This document shows positions 40,731 through 50,640 of a stretch of 64,000 bases of DNA, in pieces (position 1 is the first letter of the stretch; the number at the start of each line of letters is the position of its first letter). The DNA is taken from NCBI GenBank assembly GCA_910588195.1, contig CAJUPN010000005.1, positions 44,807-108,806 of the forward strand, in the 5' to 3' direction. This DNA comes from an uncultured Bacilli bacterium (lineage in GTDB: Bacteria; Bacillota_I; Bacilli_A; RF39; UBA660). Both the position numbers and the translations under genes were made by a program. Below the pieces are notes generated by a model. That model was not told the DNA's origin. It searched no databases and was given only the letters and a program-made list of their open reading frames with translations.

Positions 40731-42722
40731 ATGAAGAAAATAAAAAATCTTGATTATTTATTGAGTTTCGGCATGCTTATACTTTTATTTGCATCTGTTT
40801 CTTTAGTGTTTAATGATATTTTTGAAAATGGAGTTGTTAAAAGTGTAATAGTTTTAACTATGGCAGCTGTTTATTATTTACTTTCTTTACTTTTTAGAAA
40901 ATTATTAAATGTTGATTTAAGTAGTAAAGTTTCATATTCTTTAGGCTGTTTAAATGTTATTCTTTCTTTAGTATTAGCTGGTTCTTATAAAGTGTTTGGA
41001 AGTTTCTTTTCTTTTTATGGAGATGGTGTCTTAATCTTCTTAGCAAGTATTTCAATACTCATTGGGATTTTAGCTTTATTAACTATGGTTCTTTATAAAA
41101 ACTATAACTTTATTCATATTGTTTTTGCATCGGTTATATTTATGTTAATTTTTTTACTTTCTTATTTTAAAGTAAATTATTTAATTTTAATGATTATAGT
41201 TAGTTTTATTTTATTGGTTCTTACTTTTATAAGTAAATTTAAATCAGGTTATGAATTTAGTAATGTAGCTATTTATATAAGTTCAATAATTAATATATTT
41301 TTAATTGATGGTAGTGAGATGCTTCTTTCAAGTATTTTATTTGTTATTAGTGTGATTTCTTTAGTAAAGGTTTTATTAAATAAAAAAAGTTTTGAATATG
41401 AGCTTATGACAGTTATTGTTTTATCTTTATTGATATTTTTCTTTGTTGTAGTTCCTTTAAGTGCTTTAAAATCATCTCTAGCTTTAATTATTGCAGTGGG
41501 AATAGTTTGTCTTGTTGATTTAGCTATAACCACATTTAGAGGTATAGACAATAAAATAGTAAAAATATTATATAAAGTGTTTAATTTGATTTTGTTGAGT
41601 ATGTTTGTTGCTGCCTTTGAATTTCATTCAGTAGCTCATCTTATAGCGATTCTCTTTATCATTATAAGTTCAGTAGTTGATACATTTGCAATTCACAATG
41701 ATGATTATGAAAAGTGTTTTTTACCATTTAAGTTGATGTTTTTATCATATTACTTAGTGAATTTCGTTGATATGGCCTATGTATCAGTTGCATATGCTGT
41801 GCAGGCATTTATATTTGCTTTTATTTACCGTTTATTTAAAAGTGAAAAGGGAAGAGGTGTTTATGCTACTCTTATTGGTTTTTCTTTAATTTGTATGGTT
41901 GGTAGCATAGATAAATCTTTATTAGCAAATGTTATATCAATTATTTCTTTATTTGCTTCTTTTGTAATATTTAAAGGAAAAGAAAGTGATAAGACTTCAA
42001 ATATACTTTATGCAGTTGTTTTGTTAATAATGCTTGTCTTGACTGATAGTACTTCTTTTGTTGAAATGCTTATACTTGTGTTAATTTCTGGGATTTTTTC
42101 TTATATATTTCATCGTCAAAAGTTATGCTTTGGTGGATCGATGTTGGTTCTATTGTTAGCAACTACTGAATTTATTTCCCTTACAATTAAGAACTTTGAC
42201 ATTTGTTTAATATTAACAAATGTTATGTATTTGATTTTCTTAGGTATTGTATCAGAAGTATGGTTTATAGATAATCAGAAAGCTAAAAATGTTTTTGCAG
42301 GTATATTTTATACATTTATTTTTCTTAATCTATTAGGGGATGCTAGTAGTTTTATTACATTGATATTTGGTCTTATATTTACTTTAAGTATTATACTTGT
42401 ATCAATTAATAATGAAGGGTACAAATCTTTATTTTATGTAGGTTTAGTTTTTGGACTTCTTTATTTACTTGCCATGTTTACCTTGTTAGAAGGTGTTCCA
42501 GCTTCATTATATTTATTATTAATTGCTGTATTCTTAATAGTTATTGTGTCAATTATGCTTTACCGAGCACAGAAAAATAAAGATGTTTTAGAAGAAGCAG
42601 AAAAAGAAAAAAGATTACAAATTAGAGAAGTTAAAAGCGTTATTAACTATTGTAGTGAATGTGGAAATAAAGTAAAGATTGATGATGTTTTTTGCAGTGA
42701 ATGTGGAAATAAAGTAAGGTGA
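40731..42722 (+). CDS. Polytopic membrane protein with C-terminal zinc ribbon
   Basis: About twenty membrane helices fill residues 1-625, then a charged helix leads to a cytoplasmic zinc ribbon CSECGNKV...CSECGNKVR. AGGTGAT precedes ATG 40731; the ATG at 40713 overlaps a TATAAT element and is rejected. The repeat-like helix content resembles DUF2157-type membrane proteins, but no family is certain. Confidence 0.7.
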   Translation: MKKIKNLDYLLSFGMLILLFASVSLVFNDIFENGVVKSVIVLTMAAVYYLLSLLFRKLLNVDLSSKVSYSLGCLNVILSLVLAGSYKVFGSFFSFYGDGVLIFLASISILIGILALLTMVLYKNYNFIHIVFASVIFMLIFLLSYFKVNYLILMIIVSFILLVLTFISKFKSGYEFSNVAIYISSIINIFLIDGSEMLLSSILFVISVISLVKVLLNKKSFEYELMTVIVLSLLIFFFVVVPLSALKSSLALIIAVGIVCLVDLAITTFRGIDNKIVKILYKVFNLILLSMFVAAFEFHSVAHLIAILFIIISSVVDTFAIHNDDYEKCFLPFKLMFLSYYLVNFVDMAYVSVAYAVQAFIFAFIYRLFKSEKGRGVYATLIGFSLICMVGSIDKSLLANVISIISLFASFVIFKGKESDKTSNILYAVVLLIMLVLTDSTSFVEMLILVLISGIFSYIFHRQKLCFGGSMLVLLLATTEFISLTIKNFDICLILTNVMYLIFLGIVSEVWFIDNQKAKNVFAGIFYTFIFLNLLGDASSFITLIFGLIFTLSIILVSINNEGYKSLFYVGLVFGLLYLLAMFTLLEGVPASLYLLLIAVFLIVIVSIMLYRAQKNKDVLEEAEKEKRLQIREVKSVINYCSECGNKVKIDDVFCSECGNKVR

Positions 42723-42726
42723 ATAT

Positions 42727-43206
42727 ATGAAAAAAATGAATAAAAAGGTTAATAATGTTTTATATGCATTAGTTTATGAGTTAATATTTATTCCTTTACT
42801 TTCTTATGTTTCGTATTATATTTATACAAGACTTAATTATATTGGAATTATAAATGAAAACTTGATTTTTTCAAGTTTAATATTAATAGTGCTTGTTATC
42901 TTAAATTTATTAGCAGTTTACTATATCGCTTATGCATTAAATCATGTTTTTAAATTTAATTTGGAATATCAAATTGTTATAGGTTTTATTATAATATTTA
43001 TTACAATATGGATAAAAATGTATTATAATTCACTTGAGAATATTTTATGTCAGCTAGAAGGTGGAAGTGGTTGCTTAGAGGCTGCAAGATATAATAAACT
43101 CTTTTCAATCGTGCTGATATTCGTTGTAACTTATAATTTGCTTTATGTCCCATTACATAAGATTACTAAAAGAAAAGGTAAAAAAATAAAACTTAGTTTG
43201 AAATAA
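42727..43206 (+). CDS. Small polytopic membrane protein
   Basis: The 159-residue product has four membrane helices and a basic C-terminus. It starts 4 bp after the preceding gene's stop, with AAGGTGAA spanning that stop, so the two are coupled. No family is recognised. Confidence 0.65.
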   Translation: MKKMNKKVNNVLYALVYELIFIPLLSYVSYYIYTRLNYIGIINENLIFSSLILIVLVILNLLAVYYIAYALNHVFKFNLEYQIVIGFIIIFITIWIKMYYNSLENILCQLEGGSGCLEAARYNKLFSIVLIFVVTYNLLYVPLHKITKRKGKKIKLSLK

Positions 43207-43217
43207 ACTAAGTTTTT
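43189..43217. terminator. Bidirectional terminator
   Basis: An 11-bp stem AAACTTAGTTT (43189-43199) / AAACTAAGTTT (43205-43215). Confidence 0.85.
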
Positions 43218-44046
43218 AAATTCTTTTAAAATTATGGTTTACGAAAATACCTTGGGTTAATGTTAGCTTTTTATTATCTTTACTTAGATTTTCTATGTTT
43301 TCTCCTAACTCTGTTACATTATGAGCATCACTTCCGTAAGTAACATTTCTTCCACCTATTTTTATATATTCATCAATTATTTTTGGATCTGGAAAAGTGC
43401 TAGAACACCTTCTGATACCACTTGTGTTTATTTCTAGGGTAAGTTTTAAGCGAATTATTTCACTTAATATTTCATAAAGTTCATCAGACGTTTCGTCTAG
43501 TTCGATGTATCTTTTTAAATAATCTAGATGACCGACGATGTCGATTGGAGCATTTTTTATCATATTTAATATTTCTTTAAAGTATTTTTTTGTTAAGTTT
43601 TTATCTTTTACTAGTGCTCTTAGTGGTTTAGTTTTTATTTCATGGATACTTCCAATAGTAAAGTCAGTATCAGTTATTTTGTCTAGAAAAGCCATTTCTT
43701 TAAGATATAAGTGTGGTTCACCAACTTCAATTCCTTTTAGAATGGTTATTCCTGTTGTTTCTTGTATCCGATCTATTTCAGCATTTCTTCTTTTTAATTT
43801 TTCAACAACATATGGAGGAGCTTCATAAGCAAAATTAACATGATCAGCAAGACCAATATATTTTATTTTACTGTTCTTTAAATGATTTATGATACTTTCT
43901 ATACTCATTTTAGAATCGTAAGAATATTCACAGTGAACATGCATATCTGCTTTGTAAAATTTTTCTTCTTCAGGTTCTGGTTGTTTTCTTCCATAAATAA
44001 AATTGATATAACTTTGATAGTCTTCTCTATTATATATATTTTCCAT
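43216..44046 (-). CDS. hisJ: Histidinol-phosphatase, PHP/HisJ family
   Basis: The PHP motifs are present: ADMHVHCEYSYD, GLADHVNF, GIEVGEPH, TIGSIHE, and TYGSDAHN near the C-terminus. GHLDYLKRY matches HisJ. In histidine synthesis it removes phosphate from L-histidinol phosphate. No other his genes are in the window, so a broader phosphatase role is possible. Confidence 0.85.
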   Translation of the reverse strand: MENIYNREDYQSYINFIYGRKQPEPEEEKFYKADMHVHCEYSYDSKMSIESIINHLKNSKIKYIGLADHVNFAYEAPPYVVEKLKRRNAEIDRIQETTGITILKGIEVGEPHLYLKEMAFLDKITDTDFTIGSIHEIKTKPLRALVKDKNLTKKYFKEILNMIKNAPIDIVGHLDYLKRYIELDETSDELYEILSEIIRLKLTLEINTSGIRRCSSTFPDPKIIDEYIKIGGRNVTYGSDAHNVTELGENIENLSKDNKKLTLTQGIFVNHNFKRI

Positions 44047-44173
44047 AATTACCTCTTTTATTAGATAATATTATACAATTTATTTGTGAAAATAAAAAGG
44101 GGAAAATTTCACATAAACTTCATTGTAATTTCATAATGGTTTGTTATCATGTAATCAGAAAAGGAAGTGATAT

Positions 44174-44395
44174 ATGAAAATACAGATAGTAGGAAGTAAT
44201 AAAAAATGTAAAACTAAAATTGATAAAATTATAAAAGACTTACCTGAAACTACAACTGTTGAAGAACTAAAAAAGGATAAGTTTAATATAAAGTATCCGC
44301 CTGCTATAATAATTGATAATGTGTTAGTTGATGATATTAGTGAATTATCAACAACAGAATTAAAAAACGTAATTTTACAATTCTTTGAAACTTAA
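44174..44395 (+). CDS. Small thioredoxin-fold protein with a single Cys
   Basis: The 73-residue product follows the redox-active disulfide protein pattern: MKIQIVGSNKKC, then a helix, PPAIIIDNVLVD and a final helix. The family's usual CxxC is reduced to one Cys at residue 12, so it may not be redox-active by the usual mechanism. AAGGAAGTG precedes the start. Confidence 0.65.
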   Translation: MKIQIVGSNKKCKTKIDKIIKDLPETTTVEELKKDKFNIKYPPAIIIDNVLVDDISELSTTELKNVILQFFET

Positions 44396-44407
44396 TCAGT
44401 GTAATTA

Positions 44408-44434
44408 AAAAGCATCCTATATGGATGCTTTTAT
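44408..44434. terminator. Bidirectional terminator
   Basis: AAAAGCATCC (44408-44417) pairs with GGATGCTTTT (44423-44432). Confidence 0.85.
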
Positions 44435-44862
44435 TAATGTTTTTTTCTTTTTAGTTTTTCTTTTTCTGTGCGATAAGCAATAATATTTAAAACAATAATT
44501 GGAATGAATAATAATATAACAGCTGCTATATCTTTTAGTGGATTACCAATATTTATGGCTAAGAGTAGCATGAGAATCCATCCCATAATGCTTATAAATA
44601 AATACTCTAACTTTTTATAAACAATAGATGTTAAGGTCATGATTGTAATAAAGCCTAGCGTAAATAATATGAATGCCCACCAAGTTGATGAGTACATTGT
44701 TTCTAAAAGTTTTTCTATTCCAATGGCACTGTAGATAAGTGAATCACTGTAATTTAGTGAATCAGAGTAAACAAATGCCTCAATTGAGATAATAGTTATT
44801 ATTATTTCCATAACACATAAAAATAATAGATATGGACTATGTTCTTTAAATATTTTTTTCAT
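44434..44862 (-). CDS. Small four-helix membrane protein
   Basis: The 142-residue product has about four membrane helices and a Lys/Arg-rich end (RTEKEKLKRKKH). AAGGAGA precedes the ATG. No family is recognised. Confidence 0.65.
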   Translation of the reverse strand: MKKIFKEHSPYLLFLCVMEIIITIISIEAFVYSDSLNYSDSLIYSAIGIEKLLETMYSSTWWAFILFTLGFITIMTLTSIVYKKLEYLFISIMGWILMLLLAINIGNPLKDIAAVILLFIPIIVLNIIAYRTEKEKLKRKKH

Positions 44863-44897
44863 AAATTCTCCTTAATTATATTAATTATAACATAAAA

Positions 44898-44923
44898 ATA
44901 GAAAAGAGTAGTCTCTTTTCTAT
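44898..44923 (-). terminator. Terminator of the HerA-like gene
   Basis: ATAGAAAAGAG (44898-44908) pairs with CTCTTTTCTAT (44913-44923), with a T-run on the minus strand. Confidence 0.8.
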
Positions 44924-46686
44924 CTGTACCAAATATCATCAATTTTTATACTTGTAGAAACTGGTAAAGGATTAGGTAATGAGAATTTTACAAGTAATGG
45001 TATTTTGAATGCTGTTCCAAAGACAAGTCCCATTCCTGGATGCAATGTTTTAATTTTTTCAATTGTATCGTCAGTTACATTTGATGATATTCCTTTAACT
45101 ATCTCTAAATCATCAGGATAGAATAATCTAAAGACTACAAAGTTAGAGCATTGTGAAAGTGCTGTCTTAGAAAGTTCATTAGGTCTTTGAGTTATGAATC
45201 CTAAAATCATACCATACTTACGTCCTTCTTTAGTGATTCTATCAAAGATGTTATAACCAATTACATTTGTGTCAGTATCATTTTGTACATATCTATGTGC
45301 TTCTTCAAGTAATGTGTGAATTGGGTAAGAACCTCTAGCTTCTAAGCTTGTTGTGTAGTCAAAGAATAGTTTTGTAAATATTTTAACTAAACTTTTAGCG
45401 AATTTATCGTCAATGAATGATAAATTTACATCGACTAATTGAACTGGATCACCGTTTGGACCAGTTAAGAAGAATTCTTCTACAAAGTCGTTTTTAGATA
45501 TATATTGAGTATATCCAAAATAATTGATTTTTTCAGAATTTATAATAGAAGATAAACGTGATTTTAAAATGTTATTTCTATCGAATACGGATTCACTTAC
45601 TAATGATCCTTCATTAATTAGAGCAAATTCTAATGCGTAATATAAATCATTCATTGTGTAAGGATTTTCAATTTCTAATTTTATTTGATCTATATCAATT
45701 TTTGCATAAGCTTGAAAGAAATTTACAACTAAATTTATAGCATTTAATTTTCCTTGATCATCAATGTTTAAACACTGTCTTACAGTACGATCATACCCTG
45801 GTTGATGAATTAAAGAATCAAGATTTAAAGATGGAGTATTATAAGAACTTAGAACAGAAATTATTTGATCCCTTATAATACTTGATGTTTTACCACTAGA
45901 AAGTATTTCTAAAATACAGTTTGCAATAATGTTATTTTTATAATCTTCAGCTTTAGGGTCTTGAGATGTAAATATTTTTACTAGATCAATAGTTTTTTGT
46001 AATACAGGAATCTGCCCTGGGTCTGTTGCTCCAAGTAAAATAGCTAAATCATCAACTCCTAATAAGTATGCAGGAATAGTTAAGAGTTCAGCATTTCCAA
46101 ATTCTAATTGAGTTGTGTATTTCTTAAAATGTAGTTTAGGAAATTTATCCATTTCTTCAAAAGTATTGTAGTATTCTCCATATACATCGAATAAACAAAT
46201 GTGAGCAGAAGATGGAATATCATTAGTTGAAGTATAGAAAATATTTTGAAGAATTCTAGCTACACCACATGATTTACCAGCACCAGAGTTACCTAAGATA
46301 GCAAAGTGATTTGCAAAGAAACCTGATATATCACTTGTAACTACATAATCTTTATAAATTGGAGATGATCCAAATAAAAGATTTTTTCTATCTAAGTAAT
46401 TTTGATTACCTAAAATAGCTTCTAATTCAGATTTGTAAATGATTCTAGCAATTGTGTTTATGCCAGGTTTTTTTAGTACTCCATTTGAGAATACACCACT
46501 AGAATTAATTTCACCAATTAACTGTATTTCAATTATTTTTGAGTCGATTGAGATAATTTCTCCAACAATTTTGTGTTCTGTCTCGGCAAATACAACATGA
46601 AAACCTATGTAGTTAGTGTCAGCAAGTCCTGAGGTGTTTTCAACAATTATTATATTTCCTGATAATTTTAAAATTTTTCCAAACAT
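44920..46686 (-). CDS. HerA-like DNA translocase ATPase (DUF87)
   Basis: An N-terminal HAS-barrel-like beta region leads to the ATPase with Walker A LGNSGAGKS near residue 132, a HICLFDVYGEYYN strand near 168, Walker B LLEEAHRYV near 470, and GFITQRPNELSK sensor near 502. HerA forms hexamers that translocate on DNA, usually with the nuclease NurA. No NurA gene is adjacent. Confidence 0.88.
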   Translation of the reverse strand: MFGKILKLSGNIIIVENTSGLADTNYIGFHVVFAETEHKIVGEIISIDSKIIEIQLIGEINSSGVFSNGVLKKPGINTIARIIYKSELEAILGNQNYLDRKNLLFGSSPIYKDYVVTSDISGFFANHFAILGNSGAGKSCGVARILQNIFYTSTNDIPSSAHICLFDVYGEYYNTFEEMDKFPKLHFKKYTTQLEFGNAELLTIPAYLLGVDDLAILLGATDPGQIPVLQKTIDLVKIFTSQDPKAEDYKNNIIANCILEILSSGKTSSIIRDQIISVLSSYNTPSLNLDSLIHQPGYDRTVRQCLNIDDQGKLNAINLVVNFFQAYAKIDIDQIKLEIENPYTMNDLYYALEFALINEGSLVSESVFDRNNILKSRLSSIINSEKINYFGYTQYISKNDFVEEFFLTGPNGDPVQLVDVNLSFIDDKFAKSLVKIFTKLFFDYTTSLEARGSYPIHTLLEEAHRYVQNDTDTNVIGYNIFDRITKEGRKYGMILGFITQRPNELSKTALSQCSNFVVFRLFYPDDLEIVKGISSNVTDDTIEKIKTLHPGMGLVFGTAFKIPLLVKFSLPNPLPVSTSIKIDDIWYR

Positions 46687-46845
46687 TTTTCATCACTCTT
46701 TATTCTATATATAATATCATATCAAAAAAAGAGTTTTTTTTAAATAAATTTATAAAATTATTAGTGTAAAAATTAAAATTATTGTAATATAATGTTAATA
46801 GAAATATAATTTTATGATATTATAAATTTATTAGGAGGAGTTTTT

Positions 46846-47190
46846 ATGTTTTGCAGTAAATGTGGAAGTAAATTAGAAAAAGGAACTAAGTTTTGTTCAA
46901 AGTGTGGGCAAGAGGTTGGAAAGAATAGTAGAGTACTAGAAGTTAAAGATGAAAAGAACACTGATAATCGTTTAGTTGATTTTGATAAGAATCAAGGTGA
47001 GGCAAATGTATTTTTAGTAATAGCTTCATTTATTATTCCATTATTAGGGTTAGTATTATATATTACTGATAAAGATAAGAATGTAAAAAATGCTAAAGCT
47101 TGTGGAATTGCTGCTATTGTTGGTTTTGTTATTAATATCATCTTTACTGTTATATCCACAATTTTTTCAATTTTTTTTGCCTTAGTTTAA
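46846..47190 (+). CDS. Zinc-ribbon membrane protein
   Basis: A zinc ribbon CSKCGSKL...CSKCGQEV at residues 3-25 is followed by a charged linker and two C-terminal membrane helices. AGGAGGAG precedes the ATG. The layout (cytoplasmic ribbon plus membrane pair) is common in Firmicutes; the function is unknown. Confidence 0.75.
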   Translation: MFCSKCGSKLEKGTKFCSKCGQEVGKNSRVLEVKDEKNTDNRLVDFDKNQGEANVFLVIASFIIPLLGLVLYITDKDKNVKNAKACGIAAIVGFVINIIFTVISTIFSIFFALV

Positions 47191-47202
47191 TACTTAAATA
47201 AG

Positions 47203-47227
47203 AGAATTAGTTTTAATTCTTTTTTTT
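47203..47227 (+). terminator. Terminator after the zinc-ribbon membrane gene
   Basis: AGAATTA (47203-47209) pairs with TAATTCT (47214-47220), followed by a T-run. Confidence 0.75.
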
Positions 47228-47313
47228 GTGTGAAATTTTAGTGAAATTTGCTTTAAACTATTTTAATAATAGTTACTTTGTGATATTATATTTCACTGTT
47301 AGGAGTGTAGTAA

Positions 47314-49362
47314 ATGACTAAACTAGTGAGGAAAGACATCATATATAATTTTTTGATTTTATTAATTTCATTATTTTCGGTAGAAATATTATCAAGAGTT
47401 ATTGCAAATTCATCTTTAATTAGTTTTGCAGTAGTAAGAATATTACTTGGACTTATTTTTATATCGATAATTTTTTCAGCTTTTGAAAGTTTATTTAAAA
47501 GACCAATAACCAAATTTTTTAATTTAGGCTTTTTATTACTTTTTTCTATTTATTCTTTTGTACAAGCTGGTTTTCATAATTTTTTAGGTGTATATATGAG
47601 CTTTAAAACTTCAAGCCAATTTGGTGCTGTTACTTCATATATTAAAGATTTCTTTTTAAGCTTTAAACCTGTATATTTTATTGTGTTTATTCCTTTTATC
47701 TTGCTTATTTTATATTACATATTTTTAGATAAGAAAATAGATGTAATTATTAATTCTATTAAAGCGAGATTAAGTATTTTATATAGTCTATTGTTTTTGA
47801 TAATTGTTGGGACACTTTATTATTTTTCAATTGTTACACCTTGTGTTCAAAATACTTATCAATCTGTTTCTAATAAGGAATTATTTTTAACTTGTAGTAA
47901 TCCGACAATTGTGGTTGAACAATTTGGTACTTTAGGATTTTTTGTTCTTGATGTTAAAGCAATTGTTTTTCCTGTCAATATAAAAGAAGAATACGAAGTA
48001 AAGCAAGATGAGAAACATAATTTAAGTGAAAATTCTAGAGTGTTTGATGATGATGCTTGGAGACTTCTTATAGATGAGGAAGAAAATGCTGATTTAAATT
48101 ATGTAAATGAGTATTTAATTAATAATAGAAATACTGATAAAAATGAGTATACAGGAATGTTTGAAGGTAAAAATTTAATTGTAGTTATGATGGAATCTGT
48201 TAATGATATCTTTATTAATCCAGAATTATATCCGAACTTTTATAAAATGCTTAGTGAAGGATGGTATTTTGAAAATAATTATAGTCCAAGAAATTCTTGT
48301 GCAACTATGAATAATGAATTTAGTGCTATGACTTCTATTTATTCAATTTATAATACTTGTACAGCTAGTAAATATAAAAATAATACATATAGTAGTAGTA
48401 TATTTAATTTGTTTAATAATAATACTAAAGATAAATATGTTACTTTTTCTAGTCATAATTATACAGAAGCTTATTATCCGAGAAACACTATTCATAAAAA
48501 TATGGGAAGTGGAGAATATTTTGGAGTTCAAGATTTAGGAATAAAATATTCAAATGAATATATAAATTGGAGTAATGATGATGAATTCATGAGCTCTATT
48601 TTAAATATATTAGATGAAAAAACTAGTAAAAAAGAAAATTTTATGACTTGGCTTACTACTGTATCTTCTCATCAACCTTATGGAGTTTCGTCTATTCAAG
48701 GAGATAAATACTATGATTTAACTAAGAATACGAAATATCCAAGTGATGTTAGAAGGTATATGTCCAAATTAAAAATATTAGATGATGGATTAGGTATTTT
48801 ACTTGAAGGATTAGAGGAACGTGATTTGTTAGATGATACAGTAATTGTTTTATTTGGTGATCATTATCCTTATGGAATTAGTACTAAAAATTTAAATAAA
48901 GTATTGGATTATGATACAAGTGAAGACATGAATGCTGAAAGAGTACCATTAGTTATTTACAATAGTGAGATTGAACCTATGACTTTTAGTGGTTATACTA
49001 CTTATTTAAATATTTTACCAACTATTGCTAATCTGTTTAATTTAAATTATGATCCAAGACTTTATCTAGGAACTGATATGTTTAGCGATGATTATGAGTC
49101 ACTAGCAGTATTCGCTGATGGTTCATGGAAAAACGAAAGAGCTTTCTATGATGCTTCGAAAATGAAAATTAAATATTATTCTTCAAACGAATATACAAGT
49201 GATGAGATAAAAAAGATAAATGAAACTATTGATGAGCATGTTACAGTTAGTAGTAGGATTGTAACTAATAATTATTATGAATATTTAGAAGAAAAATTAG
49301 AGGAATATAAAGAAAAAGTTAGTGAATTAGAAGAGACTACATGTCCGATTGAGAGTGAATAA
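47314..49362 (+). CDS. LtaS-like phosphoglycerol transferase (sulfatase family)
   Basis: Five N-terminal membrane helices precede a sulfatase-type catalytic domain outside the cell. Motifs are LIVVMMESVND near residue 290, SCATMNNEFSAM near 329 with the Thr nucleophile position, TVSSHQPY near 450, and VIVLFGDHYPYG near 510. A Glu-rich coiled segment closes the protein. LtaS polymerises glycerol phosphate from phosphatidylglycerol into lipoteichoic acid. AGGAGTG precedes the start. Confidence 0.88.
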   Translation: MTKLVRKDIIYNFLILLISLFSVEILSRVIANSSLISFAVVRILLGLIFISIIFSAFESLFKRPITKFFNLGFLLLFSIYSFVQAGFHNFLGVYMSFKTSSQFGAVTSYIKDFFLSFKPVYFIVFIPFILLILYYIFLDKKIDVIINSIKARLSILYSLLFLIIVGTLYYFSIVTPCVQNTYQSVSNKELFLTCSNPTIVVEQFGTLGFFVLDVKAIVFPVNIKEEYEVKQDEKHNLSENSRVFDDDAWRLLIDEEENADLNYVNEYLINNRNTDKNEYTGMFEGKNLIVVMMESVNDIFINPELYPNFYKMLSEGWYFENNYSPRNSCATMNNEFSAMTSIYSIYNTCTASKYKNNTYSSSIFNLFNNNTKDKYVTFSSHNYTEAYYPRNTIHKNMGSGEYFGVQDLGIKYSNEYINWSNDDEFMSSILNILDEKTSKKENFMTWLTTVSSHQPYGVSSIQGDKYYDLTKNTKYPSDVRRYMSKLKILDDGLGILLEGLEERDLLDDTVIVLFGDHYPYGISTKNLNKVLDYDTSEDMNAERVPLVIYNSEIEPMTFSGYTTYLNILPTIANLFNLNYDPRLYLGTDMFSDDYESLAVFADGSWKNERAFYDASKMKIKYYSSNEYTSDEIKKINETIDEHVTVSSRIVTNNYYEYLEEKLEEYKEKVSELEETTCPIESE

Positions 49363-49418
49363 CTCTTTTTCTTTTAAAATTCAAGAAAGTATCTTATAAT
49401 CTTTATAGGAGGGTTATT

Positions 49419-50405
49419 ATGAGTAATAAGACAAACAAAAAAGAAAATGGGGTTGTTGAATTTTTTAGTACTAATAAAAAGTCGATTGTGGCTTTAATAA
49501 TTGGAGCTTGTTTAGGGGCTTTAATTATGACTTTTTTCTTCCCAGAAAGAATTGCTAAATTAGAAAATGGTGAAGAAGTAATATTACGTGTTAAAAATCA
49601 CAGCTTTACAGCAAATGATTTATATAATGCTATGAAAGAAGAAAATGGAAATGAAGCTTTATTTAAAATGGTTGATATAGCTTTATTAAAAGATAAATAT
49701 CCCAATCGTGAAGAAGATGCTAAAAAATTTGCAGAAGAACAAAAAGAAGCGGTTTTCACTTCTTATCAGCAATATTATGGTTATACAAAAGAAGAGTTTT
49801 TACAGGCGAATGGTTTTGCATCAGAAGAGGAATTTGAGGCGGACTTGATTTCTCAATTTTACTATCAACAATATTATGATGAATATACAAGAGAAAATAT
49901 TACTAAAAAAGAAATAAGTAAGTTTTATAAAGAAAGTGTGTTTGGTGAAAAGTCCATTTATCTTTTTTCAGCTTTAGATGAGAATAAAGCAGAGTTATCA
50001 GAAGTTCAAAACATGTTAAAAGATAAAAAAAGTTTTGATGATATAAAAAGTAAATATGAAACTGTTAATTCTTATAAGTATGATTCTGTAAAATATACTG
50101 ACAGTGATATGTTTACTCAAACAATTTTAAATAAGATAGCTTCTACTAAAAAAGGGTCAAGCTCGGGAATTTTTACAGATGATAGTTATGGTAATGTAAT
50201 CGTATATGTAGTTTCTGAAAAGGAAAAAGCTAAAGAAGCAGACATACAAGAAGAAATGAAAGATGCGATAGTAAAAAGTAAACAAACAAATGATGATAAA
50301 CTGTATTATCAAGCATTCATTCATTTAAGAGAAGAAAATGACTTAAGTATTTTAGATACTGAGTTAAAAGAATTTTATGAAAAATCAATAAAACAATTTA
50401 AATAA
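49419..50405 (+). CDS. PrsA/SurA-like membrane-anchored foldase
   Basis: A cytoplasmic start, one membrane helix (residues 22-42), and a SurA-type N-domain (VILRVKNHSFTANDLYNAM; EEFLQANGFASEEEFEADL; ITKKEISKFYKE) are visible. The region after that resembles a parvulin domain but lacks a clear active site. It has a membrane anchor rather than a lipobox. It likely helps fold exported proteins. GGAGGG precedes the start. Confidence 0.75.
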   Translation: MSNKTNKKENGVVEFFSTNKKSIVALIIGACLGALIMTFFFPERIAKLENGEEVILRVKNHSFTANDLYNAMKEENGNEALFKMVDIALLKDKYPNREEDAKKFAEEQKEAVFTSYQQYYGYTKEEFLQANGFASEEEFEADLISQFYYQQYYDEYTRENITKKEISKFYKESVFGEKSIYLFSALDENKAELSEVQNMLKDKKSFDDIKSKYETVNSYKYDSVKYTDSDMFTQTILNKIASTKKGSSSGIFTDDSYGNVIVYVVSEKEKAKEADIQEEMKDAIVKSKQTNDDKLYYQAFIHLREENDLSILDTELKEFYEKSIKQFK

Positions 50406-50430
50406 GTTTGGTATTACCCAAACTTTTTTT
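50404..50430 (+). terminator. Terminator after the foldase gene
   Basis: AAGTTTGG (50404-50411) pairs with CCAAACTT (50418-50425), followed by TTTTT. Confidence 0.85.
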
Positions 50431-50613
50431 GTTGATATTTTGAGTGTTTTTTGATTATATAGTGTGTATATTTTGGTTAAGCTTTGTGTCTCTTTTGTAT
50501 ATAATATGGGGATTTTTTGTGTAACATTTGTGTAATTAGCTGAGTAAAAAGTGTATAAGTTTTGTGAAAAATATGAGTAATTAATGGGAATTTTTATTTG
50601 TTTTTAGAAAAGA

Positions 50614-50622
50614 TGATATAAT
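50614..50622 (+). promoter_or_regulatory. Extended -10 of the enolase gene
   Basis: TGATATAAT, 19 bp before the ATG. The gap 50431-50613 holds no gene I can support. Confidence 0.55.
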
Positions 50623-50640
50623 ATATTTGGAGGATACAAT

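Noticed and set aside
43216..44046. Second defence PHP protein related to the 15-kb PHP-ATPase
   Set aside because: It has the complete HisJ-type pattern and no ATPase, and sits among core genes.
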